Positions 1 to 12,572 of a stretch of DNA of 64,000 bases are shown in pieces (within the stretch, counting starts at the first letter, position 1; each line of letters starts with the position of its first letter). This DNA comes from Symbiodinium natans. Taxonomy: Eukaryota > Sar > Dinophyceae > Suessiales > Symbiodiniaceae. Both the position numbers and the translations under genes were made by a program. The stretch is from assembly GCA_905221605.1 (NCBI GenBank), contig CAJNDS010002636.1:272160-336159 (forward strand). The letters run 5' to 3'. The notes beneath the pieces were generated by a model. That model did no database searches, was not told the DNA's origin, and saw nothing but the letters and a program-made list of their open reading frames with translations.

Positions 1-112
1 CCCTAAACCCCAAAACCCTAAGCCCAAAACCCTAAACCCGAAACCCTAAACCCTAAACCCGAAACCCTAAACCCTAAGCCCGAAACCCTAAACCCGAAAC
101 CCTAAACCCGAA
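1..112 (-). repeat. Terminal telomere-type repeat, CCCTAAA
   Basis: Runs of CCCTAAA with variants CCCGAAA and CCCCAAA begin at base 1. C-rich strand reading 5' to 3' at the left end is the orientation expected of a left telomere. TTTAGGG is the plant-type repeat also used by dinoflagellates and several other algae. The arrays are degenerate, so this may be the proximal telomere edge and not the extreme tip. Confidence 0.85.
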
Positions 113-235
113 CGAGAACGTCGTGTTCAAGGCTGCCGCGGAAGAGGCACCCAGCCATCCAATTCTTGCCAGGCATTCAGCGTGAGGTTGCCCATCTGAG
201 AGCCTGGCCACGGGGCTGGGCATAATTAGGGGAGT

Positions 236-385
236 TTAGAGTTTAGGGCTTAGGGTTTGGGGTTTAGGGTTTAGGGTTTAGGGTTTAGGGCTTAGGGTTT
301 AGGGTTTAGGCAGTTTAGGGTTCTGGGTTCAGGCGGTTTAGGGTTGAGGGAGCGGTTTAGGGTTTAGGGCTTGGGCGGGTTTAGG
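236..385 (+). repeat. Interstitial telomeric repeat, TTTAGGG, degenerate
   Basis: TTTAGGG units with variants TTAGGG and TTTGGGG, opposite in orientation to the terminal block. Spacer sequence interrupts the later units. Confidence 0.85.
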
Positions 386-467
386 GTTGAGGGAGCAAGG
401 GGACGTCGCTGCAGACGGTGCCAGCCCTGTTGCATGAGATCTGCAAGAACTTACCGCCAGAATCCCT

Positions 468-549
468 AGGGCTTAGGGTTTAGTGTTTAGGGTTTAGGGT
501 TTAGGGTTTAGGGTTTAGGGTTTAGGGTTTAGGGTTTCGGGTTTAGGGA
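468..549 (+). repeat. Interstitial telomeric repeat, TTTAGGG
   Basis: About eleven nearly perfect TTTAGGG units. Confidence 0.9.
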
Positions 550-749
550 CCTAAACACACACTGCAGTCCTGGACCTGTTTCTTGAGCCAGCGCACAGAT
601 CAGAGTAACAAGATGCCCAGCTCCGTTAGAGCTAAGGCCCCTTGGATCATTGCAGCCAAAACCCTAAATCTTCAACCCTACACCCCGAAACGCCTGAAGT
701 GCCGACCCTGTACCCTCAACGCTCAACCCAAAAGAAAGAACCTTAAGCT

Positions 750-856
750 CTAAACCCTAAACCCTAGTCCTAAACCCTAAACCCTAAACCCTAAACCCTA
801 AACCCTAAACCCTAAACCCCTGAACCCCTGAACCCCTGAACCCCTGAACCCTCAAC
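750..856 (-). repeat. Interstitial telomeric repeat, CCCTAAA then CCCCTGAA
   Basis: CCCTAAA units pass into an 8 bp variant, CCCCTGAA, repeated four to five times. This is a local expansion of a mutated telomere unit. Confidence 0.9.
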
Positions 857-939
857 CCAAGGACCGAGACCCCGCATCCTTTACTTCCGCAACCCCATTC
901 CTTTTCTTTTAGCCCTGACTTCGCCCACGGATGTTCCAG

Positions 940-1052
940 GGTTTAGGGTTTAGGGTTTAGGGTTTAGGGTTTAGGGTTTAGGGTTTAGGGTTTAGGGTTT
1001 AGGGTTTAGGGTTTAGGGTTTAGGGTTTAGGGTTTAGGGTTTAGGGTTTAGG
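940..1052 (+). repeat. Interstitial telomeric repeat, ~16 perfect TTTAGGG units
   Basis: The longest uninterrupted perfect TTTAGGG run in the subtelomere, in G-strand orientation. Confidence 0.92.
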
Positions 1053-1174
1053 ACTCCGGATTCACGCACCCCTCTTGCTCAAAAGTTTAGGGTTTGGGCT
1101 TTAGGGCTACGGCTTCGGTGTCAAGAATCCACTACAAATCCTTGTTTAGAGGGGATTCACGAATCGGGGGTCGG

Positions 1175-1355
1175 CCCCAAAACCCCAAACCCCCAAACCC
1201 CTAAACCCTTAAACCCTCAAACCCCAAACCCTAAACCCCTACACCCTTAAACCCCTAAGACCCTTAAACCCTTAAACCCTTAAACCCATACACCCTTAAA
1301 CCCTTAACCCTTAAACCTTAACTTAAACCCTTAAACCCTAAACCCTAAAGCCCTT
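1175..1355 (-). repeat. Degenerate telomere-type repeat (CCCTTAAA variants)
   Basis: Mixed CCCTAAA, CCCTTAAA and CCCCAAA units, with 8 bp CCCTTAAA the commonest. Confidence 0.8.
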
Positions 1356-1469
1356 AAGGCCCTTCACCCATGTCTCTGCAACGCGAGGCCTCCCATGTGG
1401 TATGCAAAGTGCAGCTCCCTCGGCGACGGGCTTGGGCCAAACCACGGGCTCGTCAGAAGGAAGTCCTGG

Positions 1470-1530
1470 TTCAGGGGTTTAGGGTTTAGGGTTCAGGTTT
1501 TCGGGTTTCGGGTTTAGGGTTCTGTTTAGG
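1470..1530 (+). repeat. Short degenerate TTTAGGG block
   Basis: Six or seven TTTAGGG/TTTCGGG units. Confidence 0.75.
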
Positions 1531-1599
1531 GTCCGCCGACCCTGGCGGCGTGTTGGATGGGTTTGAGGAGGTGAAAACTCCCTCCTTCCCTCCTTACCC

Positions 1600-1880
1600 C
1601 CCCAAAACCCCAAGGGGGGGGGGGGTTAGGGGGGTCGGTGCACAATTTTTTCGTGGAGGACCGCACCACCCGCACAGCGTAAACAGGCGGTTCAGCACAA
1701 GGGGCGCCCTCAGCAAAATCAGCGTTTTCGGCACCCACCCCCTCCCCCCCAACCCCACCCCCTCCCCCCCACCCCCTCCCCCCCACCCCCCCCCCCACCC
1801 CCACCCCCCTCCCCCGCCCCCCCCCTTCTTTTGGCTTGAGCTTGTCCTGGTGCTATACCCCCCCCCAAACGTTTCACAGA
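1600..1880. repeat. C-rich low-complexity tract
   Basis: Almost uninterrupted C runs broken by A, T or G (densest at 1739-1835), with a G run at 1612-1625. The long proline-rich and glycine-rich frames on either strand here follow from composition, and I see no gene. Confidence 0.85.
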
Positions 1881-2159
1881 ACTCTGCCGAGCAGGCGGAT
1901 GATTTTGGAACCATGCGAGCGGGTTTAGACCTCTCAACTATGCTCCAGCGGGGTCGGCGGCTTGAGCCGGAGGCTCTTAAATCCGGCCCCCGCGCCGCCC
2001 GTGGTCCAGGGCGGAGCCCGCGTCGCACTAAAGCGCTAGCTTTAAGGGGCGAGCGCCCGAGCCGCCGACCCCGCCCAAAATTGCTTCAAATTCGCGCGGG
2101 GCCCTTCGGGAGGCCGCCAAAACGGCATCCAAGGGGACGCAACACGCGGTGGTGCGAAA

Positions 2160-3060
2160 AGCACGAAAACCTCGTAAAAACCATGGGTTTTTGCGAAAAA
2201 CCGAGGCCACAAAACACCCGCAGCACCCCATTAAACCCTCACGGGCGGGCGCGCATCATCGGCCCTAGCTTTTCACATGGGGCGCGCGCCAGGCCGAAAC
2301 CACGGTTTTCAAGGTTTGGGGGGGGTACCGGAAGCCCAAAACCAGGCGAGCATCATGAGCATCAGCAGCCCTGGCCCGCGGGCCCAAGGCAATAAAAAAC
2401 GCTGAAAAACACTGAAATCACCGTAAATACCGTGTTTTTATGAGGTTTTTCACGCGTGCCTCCGACCCCCACCCCTGTTGCCCTTGACCCGCCCCCAAAG
2501 TGCGCATCATCGAAACCCACGTCCGGGGGGGGGTCTGCTGATGCTGCTGATGCGCGGGGTCCGGGCGCATCATCGAGCCATCGTTTCTCATGGGCTTCGT
2601 GGGGGGGGCCCACGGCCCAGAGACCCAGCTGATGCTCATGATGCTCGGTTTGGGGGGGTGTTCCAACAGCAGAAAACCTCGTAAATACCGAGTGTTTTGT
2701 GGGTCCACGTAAAAACGCCCCTAAAATCGCTCATTTTACGCGCTCGAACGGCTTCATGCCTACAAAACACCCGAACAGCAGGACCCCGAATGCCCTTAAG
2801 GGCATTCGGGGTCTTGCTTTTGGGGGTTTCGTGGGCACGCAAGCGTTCAAGCACATACAATCGGCGTGTTTAAGGGGGTTTTGGATGGCCTGGGGAGGCC
2901 GCTGATGCTCATGATGCTCCCTTTCCTGGGTCCCAAAAGGCTTCCCAAGCCCAAAAACACGTGTTTACAGCGTTTTCTGAAGGTTTTTCGAAGGCAAAAC
3001 GCATGCATAGAATGCTTTTCAGGCCCCCAAACCAACCCCACTGATGCTCCTGATGCGGGT
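2160..3060 (+). repeat. Diverged tandem repeat, ~290 bp period
   Basis: Two motifs alternate about every 250-300 bp. One is an AT-rich element of the type CGTAAAaaCCgtgtTTTTacgagg (near 2170, 2400, 2675 and 2955). The other is a GATGCTCATGATGCTC-like element (near 2345, 2535, 2629, 2903 and 3040). The copies are strongly diverged. No coding gene is recognised. Confidence 0.55.
2782..2813. repeat. Perfect 32 bp palindrome
   Basis: The 32 bases read identically on both strands, with centre CCCTTAAGGG. Imperfect pairing continues outward on both sides to about 2764-2832, so the whole could form a long hairpin or cruciform. Confidence 0.9.
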
Positions 3061-3235
3061 GCGCGCGCGCGGCGCACGCGCGCCGGGGGCGGGGGGGGGG
3101 AGGGAGGGGGGGCGAAGGCAGGAGAAAGAGAGACAGAGAGAAGGAGAGGACAAAGACACGGGAAGAGAAGACAGTGCCAAGGTTCGAGGTTTCGTGCTTT
3201 GGGGGGCGGGGGCCGGCCCGTGCCGCTAGGCCTGA

Positions 3236-3420
3236 ATTTAGGGCTTAGGGTTTAGGGTTTAAGGTTTAGGGTTTAGGGTTTAGGGTTTAAGGTTTAGGGT
3301 CTTGGGCAGAATATTTACGGCCTCCACACAACAGCGCTTGGGGATCGTTCGCTGCAAGTTTCAGCCGTCGGCTTCTGGGTCCAGGAATTGGGGTTAGGGT
3401 TTAGGGTTTAGGAGTTAGGG
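3236..3420 (+). repeat. Interstitial telomeric repeats, two blocks
   Basis: TTTAGGG units at 3236-3300 and 3388-3420, separated by about 90 bp of unique sequence. They lie just beyond the 3' end of the recognisable CUB-MAM exons. Confidence 0.85.
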
Positions 3421-3673
3421 GTTTTGAGGGCTTAGGGCTTAACCTCCTTGATTGCTGCTTCTGCTCGCTCTCGTAGCTTTACTGCTCTACAGGTTGCGGA
3501 CATACAGAACCACTCACATCCTCTACGTGTTTTAATACCGATACCACCACACCCCTCAACACACCAGCGCCCCACACCATTTTGGCCCCCCACCCCACCC
3601 TCCCTCTCTTTGCACGTGCTCTTATGGTGGTACCCCCTCTCCTGGCCTTGTGGGGAAAGGCTCTCCCAGGCGC

Positions 3674-3748
3674 CAGGATGCACCCGGAGCCCTCGGCAGC
3701 TCCCATCTCCGGGCCTGTCAGGGGATCGGTCCTGGCACCGGGGCTGTC
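3674..3748 (-). CDS. MAM domain 2, second exon of CUB-MAM gene
   Basis: A 25-codon exon following AG|GAC and ending before a GC donor (CTG|GCGCCT). It contains TGPEMGAAEGSGC, matching the TGP...A..GSGY stretch that follows the opening strand of MAM domains, and it continues in frame from the exon at 3849-4316. I found no convincing further exon downstream, so this MAM domain lacks its C-terminal half within the window. Confidence 0.5.
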
Positions 3749-4595
3749 CTGGGTTGTGCTTTAAACCCTTCGAAAATTATTTATGAGTAGGTTCCCTTAT
3801 AAGGAATGAAGGGAAATTAGAAATTATCCCAAAGCACAACCCAGTGTCTATCAGCGACCACGGGTAAGAGCCGTGGACCAACCATGAGCAAGCGTCTGTC
3901 TCGAAACTGCAGGCTGCATCTTCAAAGCTGGGCAGCATGGGCAAGGCCAGAAGTGCGTCCACGCGGACGGCGTCCGCGGATGTCGTTACGCTAGCCAAAA
4001 GCTGCAAGGCCATCGTTCCTTCAGGCAGCCTGACCATGGAGTGATTCCAACCTGGCCCCTGGCTGCCCGTGCTGAACACGCTGGTCCAGTTGGAGGTGGA
4101 GGTCTCCGATTGGGCCTGCACTTCAAGCACGGCTGAACCCAAGATCTGGAAGGAGAAAAGCAGAGCCGGGCTGGTGATATTGAAGGAGGCACTCCTGGCG
4201 ATGGAGGTCTCTGCAGTTCCGGCGCCGACAGCTTGCAGGAAGTAGCTGCCCTCACTGGCTAAGGGCGTCCCGAAGGCGTCCGTGCTGCTGTCCCGTTGCC
4301 ACGTGGAGTTTGCCACCTGGCTTTAAAGGAATAATGTGTCGAACTACCCGGACATGCCGAAGGCAACACACGTCAAAGATGAGCAAACGGCACATTCGCA
4401 ATCGGTACTATGCGGAATATGCAGACAGATATACATGTCACATGTTGGTCAAGACCGCGGACTGCAAGCATGACAAAGAACAAGAGCGAAGCTTCCGTGG
4501 CGCAGATCTAACACTGTAGCCCGGGTCACATGGACGAGAAGGATACCTGCCTCTTGTTTTCGATGGGTCTGAATCTCTCGCTCGCTCTCGCGCTC

Positions 4596-4632
<37 letters not shown>

Positions 4633-7600
4633 TCTATCTCTGCTCTGCCACTCTCCCACCTCGAACCACAAGCATGTGTCCTGCTCGAAGTCGCAAGACG
4701 GAATCGGGAAGCTCGTTGTGACAATGCTTTCTGGTAGGCAAATCTTCCAGCCGGCGTCATGTACTCCGCCGTCCTTCCAGCGGGCAAAAACACAAACGAA
4801 ACAGGAGGGACCGTTTTTGGTCCTTAGCCACAACCTTGAAACAGGACTCAAGGTTTCGGGTTTAGGGTAGAGCTACATAACTAGCGGTCCTAGTTCAGGG
4901 CCCTTCTTCTTCTTCTTTTTCTTCTTCTTCTTCGATTGAAGCTTGAGAAACCTTGCAGCTGAGCGTCCGAACGCCAGACCATAAAGCCTTGCGGCACCAC
5001 ACCCACTGGAGAAGCAAGGCCAGCGTAAGATTCACCGTTAACCTTGTTTGCACCGAACTCATGGCAAGACATCAGGAGAACTGAATGCTGCGACAAGGAC
5101 CTGCAACTTCACCAGTCAGAACGTGTACCGCGGGACAACTCAACAAAGCCACCCTGTCTAGCAAGCCTTCTGAGGAACAGCAGTCTCGAAAAGGACTCAC
5201 GTAAGCCTGCGAACCCAAAAACCTAAGTCTTCATAACTCTTCACCGCACACTTCTGCCAAAAAACTTCCCTATGTTCAGAGTGGGAAAACACACGGGCGG
5301 CGAAGCTCGATTTCTCGGTGCACGGGATAAGCTTAGTAAGCAGGCTGCTCAGACGAACTGGGCACCACGTAACAGCGTCGGTAGCCGAAGGCGCGTGATA
5401 CACCGGGGATGGCAGGCAAAACGCAAACGTGCTTGTAGAGAGCACGTGCAGCAATCATGCTGAGCTTTCCTTTTATATCTAGCAAGCAAGGCACTAGAGT
5501 GGACAAGACACGAGTGGCAAAGCCTGCACAGGGTGAAGCTTAGTGCGCAGTCGGCTGAGACGAACGGGGCGCTGCGCCCATCATCCCAGCCGCATTGGTA
5601 ATGGAGCGCTTGTGATACATCCTTCCCCCCGGAACAGCGCACGCTGGGTCACTCTACTTTTCCGGGAGTAGCTCCTGAATGGAATCCGCCCCAAAGCGGC
5701 AAGGGTTCGGTGCCAGTCTCGCGACTGCCGCAGCTTGCGCTAGCTGCTACAGGTACTCGAGAAGTCCATGCTCCGTGAATGCTCTTTTCCTCCGGGGTGC
5801 TGCGATCCTCTACGCCGTGCACTTGTGGGGTCCTTTTGACTGCAGGGGCGGAGAACCACGACGGGCTTGGCGAACGGGGCTGTGCTCTATCGAGCTCCCC
5901 AGGTTCAGCTTGTGAGCGCCCTGAACCTGCACGTGCAGCGCCTGAAAGCCAGGTGCTTGCGGTCTTCCAAGTCGAGCTCGCGAGCGGAAGTATCTCGGCT
6001 TGTTCGCGTCACCCCTTTCGGCTGAATCGTGGAGGGTGAGTTGTCGGTGGCAACATTCCCTCGTGCGGCGAGCCAGGTAGCGGGAGGCATCGATGGCAAG
6101 ATCGCATCCGTGCCAAGCTGCGCAAGTAGACCATCTCGAGCGCTCGATGTCACCGTGATCTTGCTGCACAAACCGGTTGAAGCATTGTTGCGGCGGACCG
6201 CTCCCCTGCTACAAAACACAAACCTCCTGCTTGCAAACCACCGAGCTTAAACACTTAAACAAAAGAGAACGTGCGCCGTCATCATGCTGAACTTTCCGTT
6301 TGTACACGCTAAAACCATTGCCTTAGGGGCGCATAAGCCTCAAGTGGTCGAGGTGCTGTCAGGGAATCCCAGAAATGGATGCCACCCTCGTAGACAATCG
6401 GGGGTTCCACCGAGAACCTCTCCACTTGAATCGCGCGAGTGTTGCCAGCCGCTACCTGTTCAGGGTGGGCTGCAGGGGGGTTTCAAGGTTTCGAGGCTTT
6501 GGGGTTTAAGAATTCTAAACAGTCTAGTGCCGTGGCTGAAGCTGCACACTGGTTTAGGATTTAGGGTTTAGGGTTTAGGGTTTAGGGTTTGGGGTTTGGG
6601 GTTTGGGGTTTGGGGTTTGGGGTTTGGGGTTTAGGGTGAGGGAGCTCGAATTCTCTCGTAATGTAGAGGGTGCGGAGGAGCCTTATTTGGAAGGTGTGGC
6701 GCCACACCTTGTGTAAAAGGTCTGGCGGGTCATTTTTCTCAACGGCGTGACGAAGTCACTCTTCGCTTGAAAATACAAGAAATATCAGGTGCCTACCTTT
6801 TTCAAAAGTTGTGGCAGAGTATATTTTGGAAAGGGGCGACACCAACCCAATTGCAAAACACAATGCTCGCAAGATGAAATTTGGACATGTAGTGCTCCCC
6901 TTGAAGGACAGCCCTGGCGCAACAGGTTCCGCCTGGCAAATAAACAGAGCCTGGCCAACTCCCACTTCGGAGGGGGGGCAAAAAGAACACAAGGAGCCTA
7001 GACTCCAATTCAGGTGCTTACGGCCTCTCATTGGAGACGGAGGGTGTCACCACGCGAGTCCGATGTCGAAGCGTTGCTAGGAGCAAGAAGCCCGCTCTGC
7101 ACACCACTGCATCACTTCTGCTCGTGGAGGCGCTCGGTTTGAGAGGTGAGGTTTGGACAGGATACACATGCTTCAAAAGCAGGCTTGCAGCTTAGAAGCG
7201 CGGGCAAACACAACGCTCGCGTCATGGGGCTTGGAAAGGGTTTTTGGTCTGGATTCATGTGCCTCTGAAGCAAGCTTTGCACGGCTTGAATCCTCAAACA
7301 CCCCCCCCTCCCCCCCCCCCCCATTTGCAAACACAATGCTGGAAAGGTTTCATATGCCTTGAAACTAATGCTCTCATGATGGGATTTGGACAGGATGCAT
7401 TTGCTTTTGAAGCAAGCTTGTACAGCTTAGAAGAGCGGGCAAATACAGGACCAGAGGACCAGAGGACCAGGGAGAAAGCAAATCCCGCCGCACCTTCTGT
7501 TAGAGGTCTTCGAACACAGAAAGCCTCGCCACACCCTTAAAACAAATGGCCCGTCACACCTCTTCGAACCATGGTATGGCCACACTCCTTCATGAAAAAC

Positions 7601-10600
7601 ACTCCTCCGCCTGCTAGTTCTCGCATTTGCAGGCGCCGAGTGGCTGTGCCACAACGGGCCTAAACCCTAACCCCCAAAACCCTGAACCCTTGACCCTAAA
7701 CCCTAAACTCTAAAACCTAAACTGGAGCTTGCCTCGATGATGCACAGGTCATCACCCGGGTAGTTGTCGGGGTAGTTGCTGCTGGCAACGCAGTCGCCCA
7801 GAGCCAGGCAGGACCTGTAGGGTTTAGGGTTTTTAAGGTTTAGGGTTTAGGGTTAAGGGTCAAGGGTTTAGGGTTTAGGGATTAGGGAATCCTGAAGCCG
7901 CAAGCCCGAGTCCCAATCCTGGAAAAAAAGGGCCTCAATAGACGTATATGTGTACTAGGCGAGACCCCAACACCCTTCGCTCTTGTTTCAACTGTGGACT
8001 TATGTCCGCTGTACCCCAGAACCCAACTCTAACTTTTCAGGCCCCTTTCGTATACCCGAAACGTGGCTCTTAGCCCCAAACCTCCACCATGAGCCAAAAA
8101 CCCGAAGATGGAACAGAGTCTCGTGCCCAATGGGCTTCGTTTGAAAAGCACACAGATGGAACAAAGCTTTCGGGACATTCGCTGAAAAAGACGGCGGGCG
8201 AACCTTTCTATGGCGACACGCAAAAATGGCGTGCATGACTCTCAGCCGCCACGCTTTACGTTTGCAGACTTGCGGGCGGTCGATGGCATGCAGCATGCAC
8301 TCAGGAGTTTAGACCGTGCGCACGCGGACGCAATTTGGCGGGTTGAAAGGCGGTTGAAAGCACGCGAATGGAGCAGAGTTTTCGTGCCACGGGTCAGCAT
8401 AGTGTAGCAAGGCGTGCAGCACATGTTTAGCACCGTAGGTTGTCCGCACGCGGATGCTTTGGCGAAGGGACCGGGACTGACAGCACGCGGATGGAAGAAT
8501 GCTTGTCTTGACATCGGTTGTCAAAGGGTCTTGGAAAACAGGCGGATGAACCTCTTCTTTGAGCGACACGCAAGTCAGAGGTTCCCTTGGAGGCTCCCTC
8601 TGAGCTATTGCGGAGGCTCCCAAGACCTCGGTTTAGTTTAGGGTTTCGGGTTGTGGTTTCAGGTATTTCGGGCTTAGGGTATTTGGGGTTTAGGGTATTT
8701 TGGGTTTAGGGTTTGCGGAAGGTTCGAGAGGGCGTTCCCGGAAGGGTCCGAGAGCCTTCTCGTGGTTGCGGAACTGGATTTGCACTCGATGGATTTTGGG
8801 GCCGCTCCCTGCTTCCAGGGCCCCCAGGTCCTGTGCAGTGGGGGGCCTGGGGGCAGACCGCTAAGCCCGTTAAGTGAGGTGTCCAATGTCCAATGGAATG
8901 GGCAAAACGGCTTTGGGTAGTACAACACTGGACTGTGCTAGGCGACTCTGGCTCGGCGACAGCCTCAAGGGTGCGCTGAAGCGCTAGTTCCTGCGGGGCC
9001 TGCTTGGTTTCGCCGACCGAATCGAGTCAGTTGTAGGGGGCTGCAGGGCTTCGATTGTTTGGGCATCTGCTGCTGGAAGCCCTGCACCTATGACTCTGAG
9101 CACCGCGCCCTCCTGTGACTTTGAAAGGAGGCTCCTCGCAGGGGAGATGTCGGGTTGAGGATTTACGGCCTGGCCAAGAGCTTCTGGGGAAGCAATATCA
9201 GGGGCAGTCCTCAGGGTGCAGGCATCAGAGTTTAGGGGTTACGGCTTCTTGTTCTCGGGTGCATTTTCATACCACAAAGGTGCGTGAAAGCGAGCCCAAA
9301 GTCTCCAACCGTCATGTGCTTGCCAGCGCCTACATGCGAGGGTTTCAGGTTTGGGGATGAGGGTTCCACCACCCCCCCTGAGCAGAAACTGAGTTGAACT
9401 GGCAGCCGAAAATGAACAACTCACCCTTGGTGCCCATCAAGACCCTCAAGCCAGATACCCCCTAAAAAGAAACAAACAAGGGCCACGTGCGCGGTATCAA
9501 CCGCTACAAAGCGCTGAAACTCCACTGATCTCGTTCGGCCCGTTTTGAGGGCAGGTGGGCAAGGCATGGGAAACTTCCTAGACATCACACAACTCAGGGA
9601 TGGTCAAACTTCAGTTGGCCACCCAGTACAGAAGGCGGCCCGAAGAATGCCTCGAACACGAAACCGGAAACCCAAAAACACACCACAAAAAAAAACGAAG
9701 GGGAACGTACTCGAGGGGCGCATCCCAGTCACGCACTCGGTGGGCTGTGCTTTGTTGGAAAGTCTGTGCGGAACATGGGAAAACAGGCAACGCAGTGTGA
9801 GGTCTAACGGTCTAACCACAAAGTTGGCACCTCCTCGAAGCAAATCTTCCAGCCGCGGCTGGCGACCAAAGAGTCCTGATTGTGTTTGACGCGTGGTGTT
9901 CCCAACTGTCACACGAAGCCTGCGACAATTTAGATCTAGTGCCCTGCCATTCTCGCAGCCTCAAGTCCCTGGCTGAAACTGGAGAGTGGGGAGGGGGAGG
10001 TATGCGGGTCATAGATTGTAGCACTGCAACATGTCAATGCCGCCCACACCCTTGCATCACAAGGCTGAGTGCAGTCGATCGTCGGAACTCCAGGTGACTG
10101 TTCCCTGTGGGACCACGCCGTCCGGCCCTATGAGGCCAGAGTAGTCTGCGCCGTTGACAGTGAGGATGTCATAGTCGGCTTCCGTGGAGAAGTCAAGCAC
10201 TCGAATGGCGCGAGCGTTCCCAGATGCAACCTTACACCAGGCCGGTCGGGTCTTGTGGCTTAGGAGCGGGATGGTCGTCGACCATTTTTTGGCTCTCAAT
10301 CAACGCATTGCATCCACATAGTCACGGGAACCCAGATTCAGGGATGAATTCTATCCTGGCTTTGACAGCCAATGTGGATTAGCCTCTCAGCCCCCCCCCC
10401 TGCCCCCACCCACCGGCTTTGAGTGGGCCACCTGGATTTGGCAAAGGTCATCGTCCGGGTATTCTCCGGGATAGTTGCTGCTTGAGATGCAGTCGCCCTC
10501 CGCAACACATGACCTCAAGGCGTTTAGGTCTTCCGGACGTTCAAACTGTGGTGAGTGCTCCTAGCAGAAGAAAAATCCATGGAGTTGCTCTGCACTGAGC

Positions 10601-11141
10601 TCCATGGTTTACACTGGAGTAGGCCCCACTCACACCCGAAAACCCAAACAGCCCCAAAGCCAGCATGCGCGCTGCACTGGGAGTTCCCCGACCCCGAAAA
10701 CTTGAAGCAAAAACTGCCGAAGCCCTTCCTGGCTAAAGACCCGATTGTTTGAGGGTTTAGGGATCTTGGGTTTTGGGTTTTCAGCCCCCCCCCCCGCCCA
10801 CCCTTGAAGCCCAGCCCTGAACCTCCCTGGAACCCCAAAAGGCACCCCACAGCATCGGCTCTTTGGGGGCCCGGGCCCGGAGATGCTCCATGGCTCCTGC
10901 AAGGGTTGCACTACGACTGGGCCCCCCCAGAAAAGACAGCAAAAGAGTCAAGCGCGCGCGTCCATGTCTTCAATGAATTTGGTGTCCATGCCTTTGGATT
11001 TCACAAAGCCGCGACCGCGGGGAGAAACGGGGGTTTTCCCAGCTCAGTCGAAGGGGGGGGAAGGGGGGGGGGAAGGGGGGAAGGGGGGGGGGGGGGGAAG
11101 GGGAAGGGGGGGGGAGAAGGGGGGGGGAAGGGGGGGGAGAA

Positions 11142-11174
<33 letters not shown>

Positions 11175-12541
11175 AGGACTCTGAAACCTGGTTTCGGGGT
11201 GTAGGGCTCACTGTTGAGCGCTTCCCTAAGCCTTCAATCCCAGAAGGACCAAAAGGAACAGCCCCAAGCCTAAGGCTTCGCCCGGCGCCCACGCAGAACT
11301 GTTGGAAAAGGCCCTCATCGAGAAGTTTAGGGTTTAGGGTTTAGGGTTTAGGGTTTAGGGTTTAGGGTTTAGGGTTTAGGGTTTGCGAGGCGACCAAAAA
11401 TTAGGGAAGTTCAGGGCTATTCCTGCAAGGCTCATGGCCCAACCCACTCTGACCAGCAACGAAATCAAACACACCAACAACAAAAGTACAAACAATGCAA
11501 CCACGAAACAAAGCAGCCAAAACTTCAAGCACACACAAACAACCCAACAATGACACAAGCGAAAGCTCATGAATCCTGCGATGTGTTGCGCAGCTCTTGT
11601 CATCATGAAGATATCTGGGGGGGGGAGGGGGGACAACACTGTACATGTGCTAGAGCTTACAGCCTGCGGGACCCGTAGGGGCTCGTACAGAGGGTCGGGG
11701 CAAAGCCTCCAGGATTCAAGTACCGCTCAAAAGGCCTGCGCCACAGGAATGGAACCCTCCATCCTTACAAGGTGGGGGTGAACAAAACCAGTGGCAAGCA
11801 ACAAAAACCCACTGCCGGTTTTAGGCTATTGGTGCGCCAACCTCTGCCACCTCCGCCAAGCAGATCCTCAGCTCACCGGCACGATTCATTTCGCCCACCA
11901 CATCCCGCCAACTAGGCATGACAGTGCATTCGTAAACTCCCCAAAACCGCATGGAAACCCGGGACTCCAACTCGAAACCCTGCGCCCCTCAAGCCCCGTA
12001 GCCGTAAAACCTCGGCACTGAGGCCCCCCGACGCTTCTATATTGCAAAAGAAGTGTGTACATATATATATATATATGTATATAAATTATGCCGGCGAAGA
12101 CCCCAAACAGTGAGGAGGGCCAGCCCGCAATCTAAGTGGCCCCCGCCAGAAGAGGCCAGAAGAGGCAGGAATTCGCGCGATCGAAACGCAACGGAATTCG
12201 CGCGAAACCACAGGAACGTAACGGAATTCTTGCGAAACCACAGCGGGAGCGTCGAAACGAAGGCCCCACCCCACCGCGTGCACCGTTGCGGCCCGTAACC
12301 CAAGTGGCCCCCCACAGATGAGGCCAGAACAGGCCAGAAGAGGCCGGAATTCGCGCGAAACCACAGCGGGAGCGTCGAAACGCAACGGAATTCGCGTGAA
12401 ACCACAGCGGAAGCGTCGAAACCAAGGCCCCGCCCCACCGCCGCGTGCGCCGTTGCGGCCCGCAACCAATTCCTTTACTCTGAATGTAAGAACCCCATTG
12501 TGCAAGCACTGTTTGGGGAACAAATGTATGCATGCGCGAAT

Positions 12542-12572
<31 letters not shown>

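Noticed and set aside
1526-2395. Long proline- and glycine-rich frames
   Set aside because: They follow from C/G runs and the composition of the subtelomere, with no start context or domain.
10274-10297. Spliced-leader-like word (CGACCATTTTTTGGCTCTCAA)
   Set aside because: It resembles the dinoflagellate leader end only with gaps and lies on the strand opposite the gene, so chance is likely.
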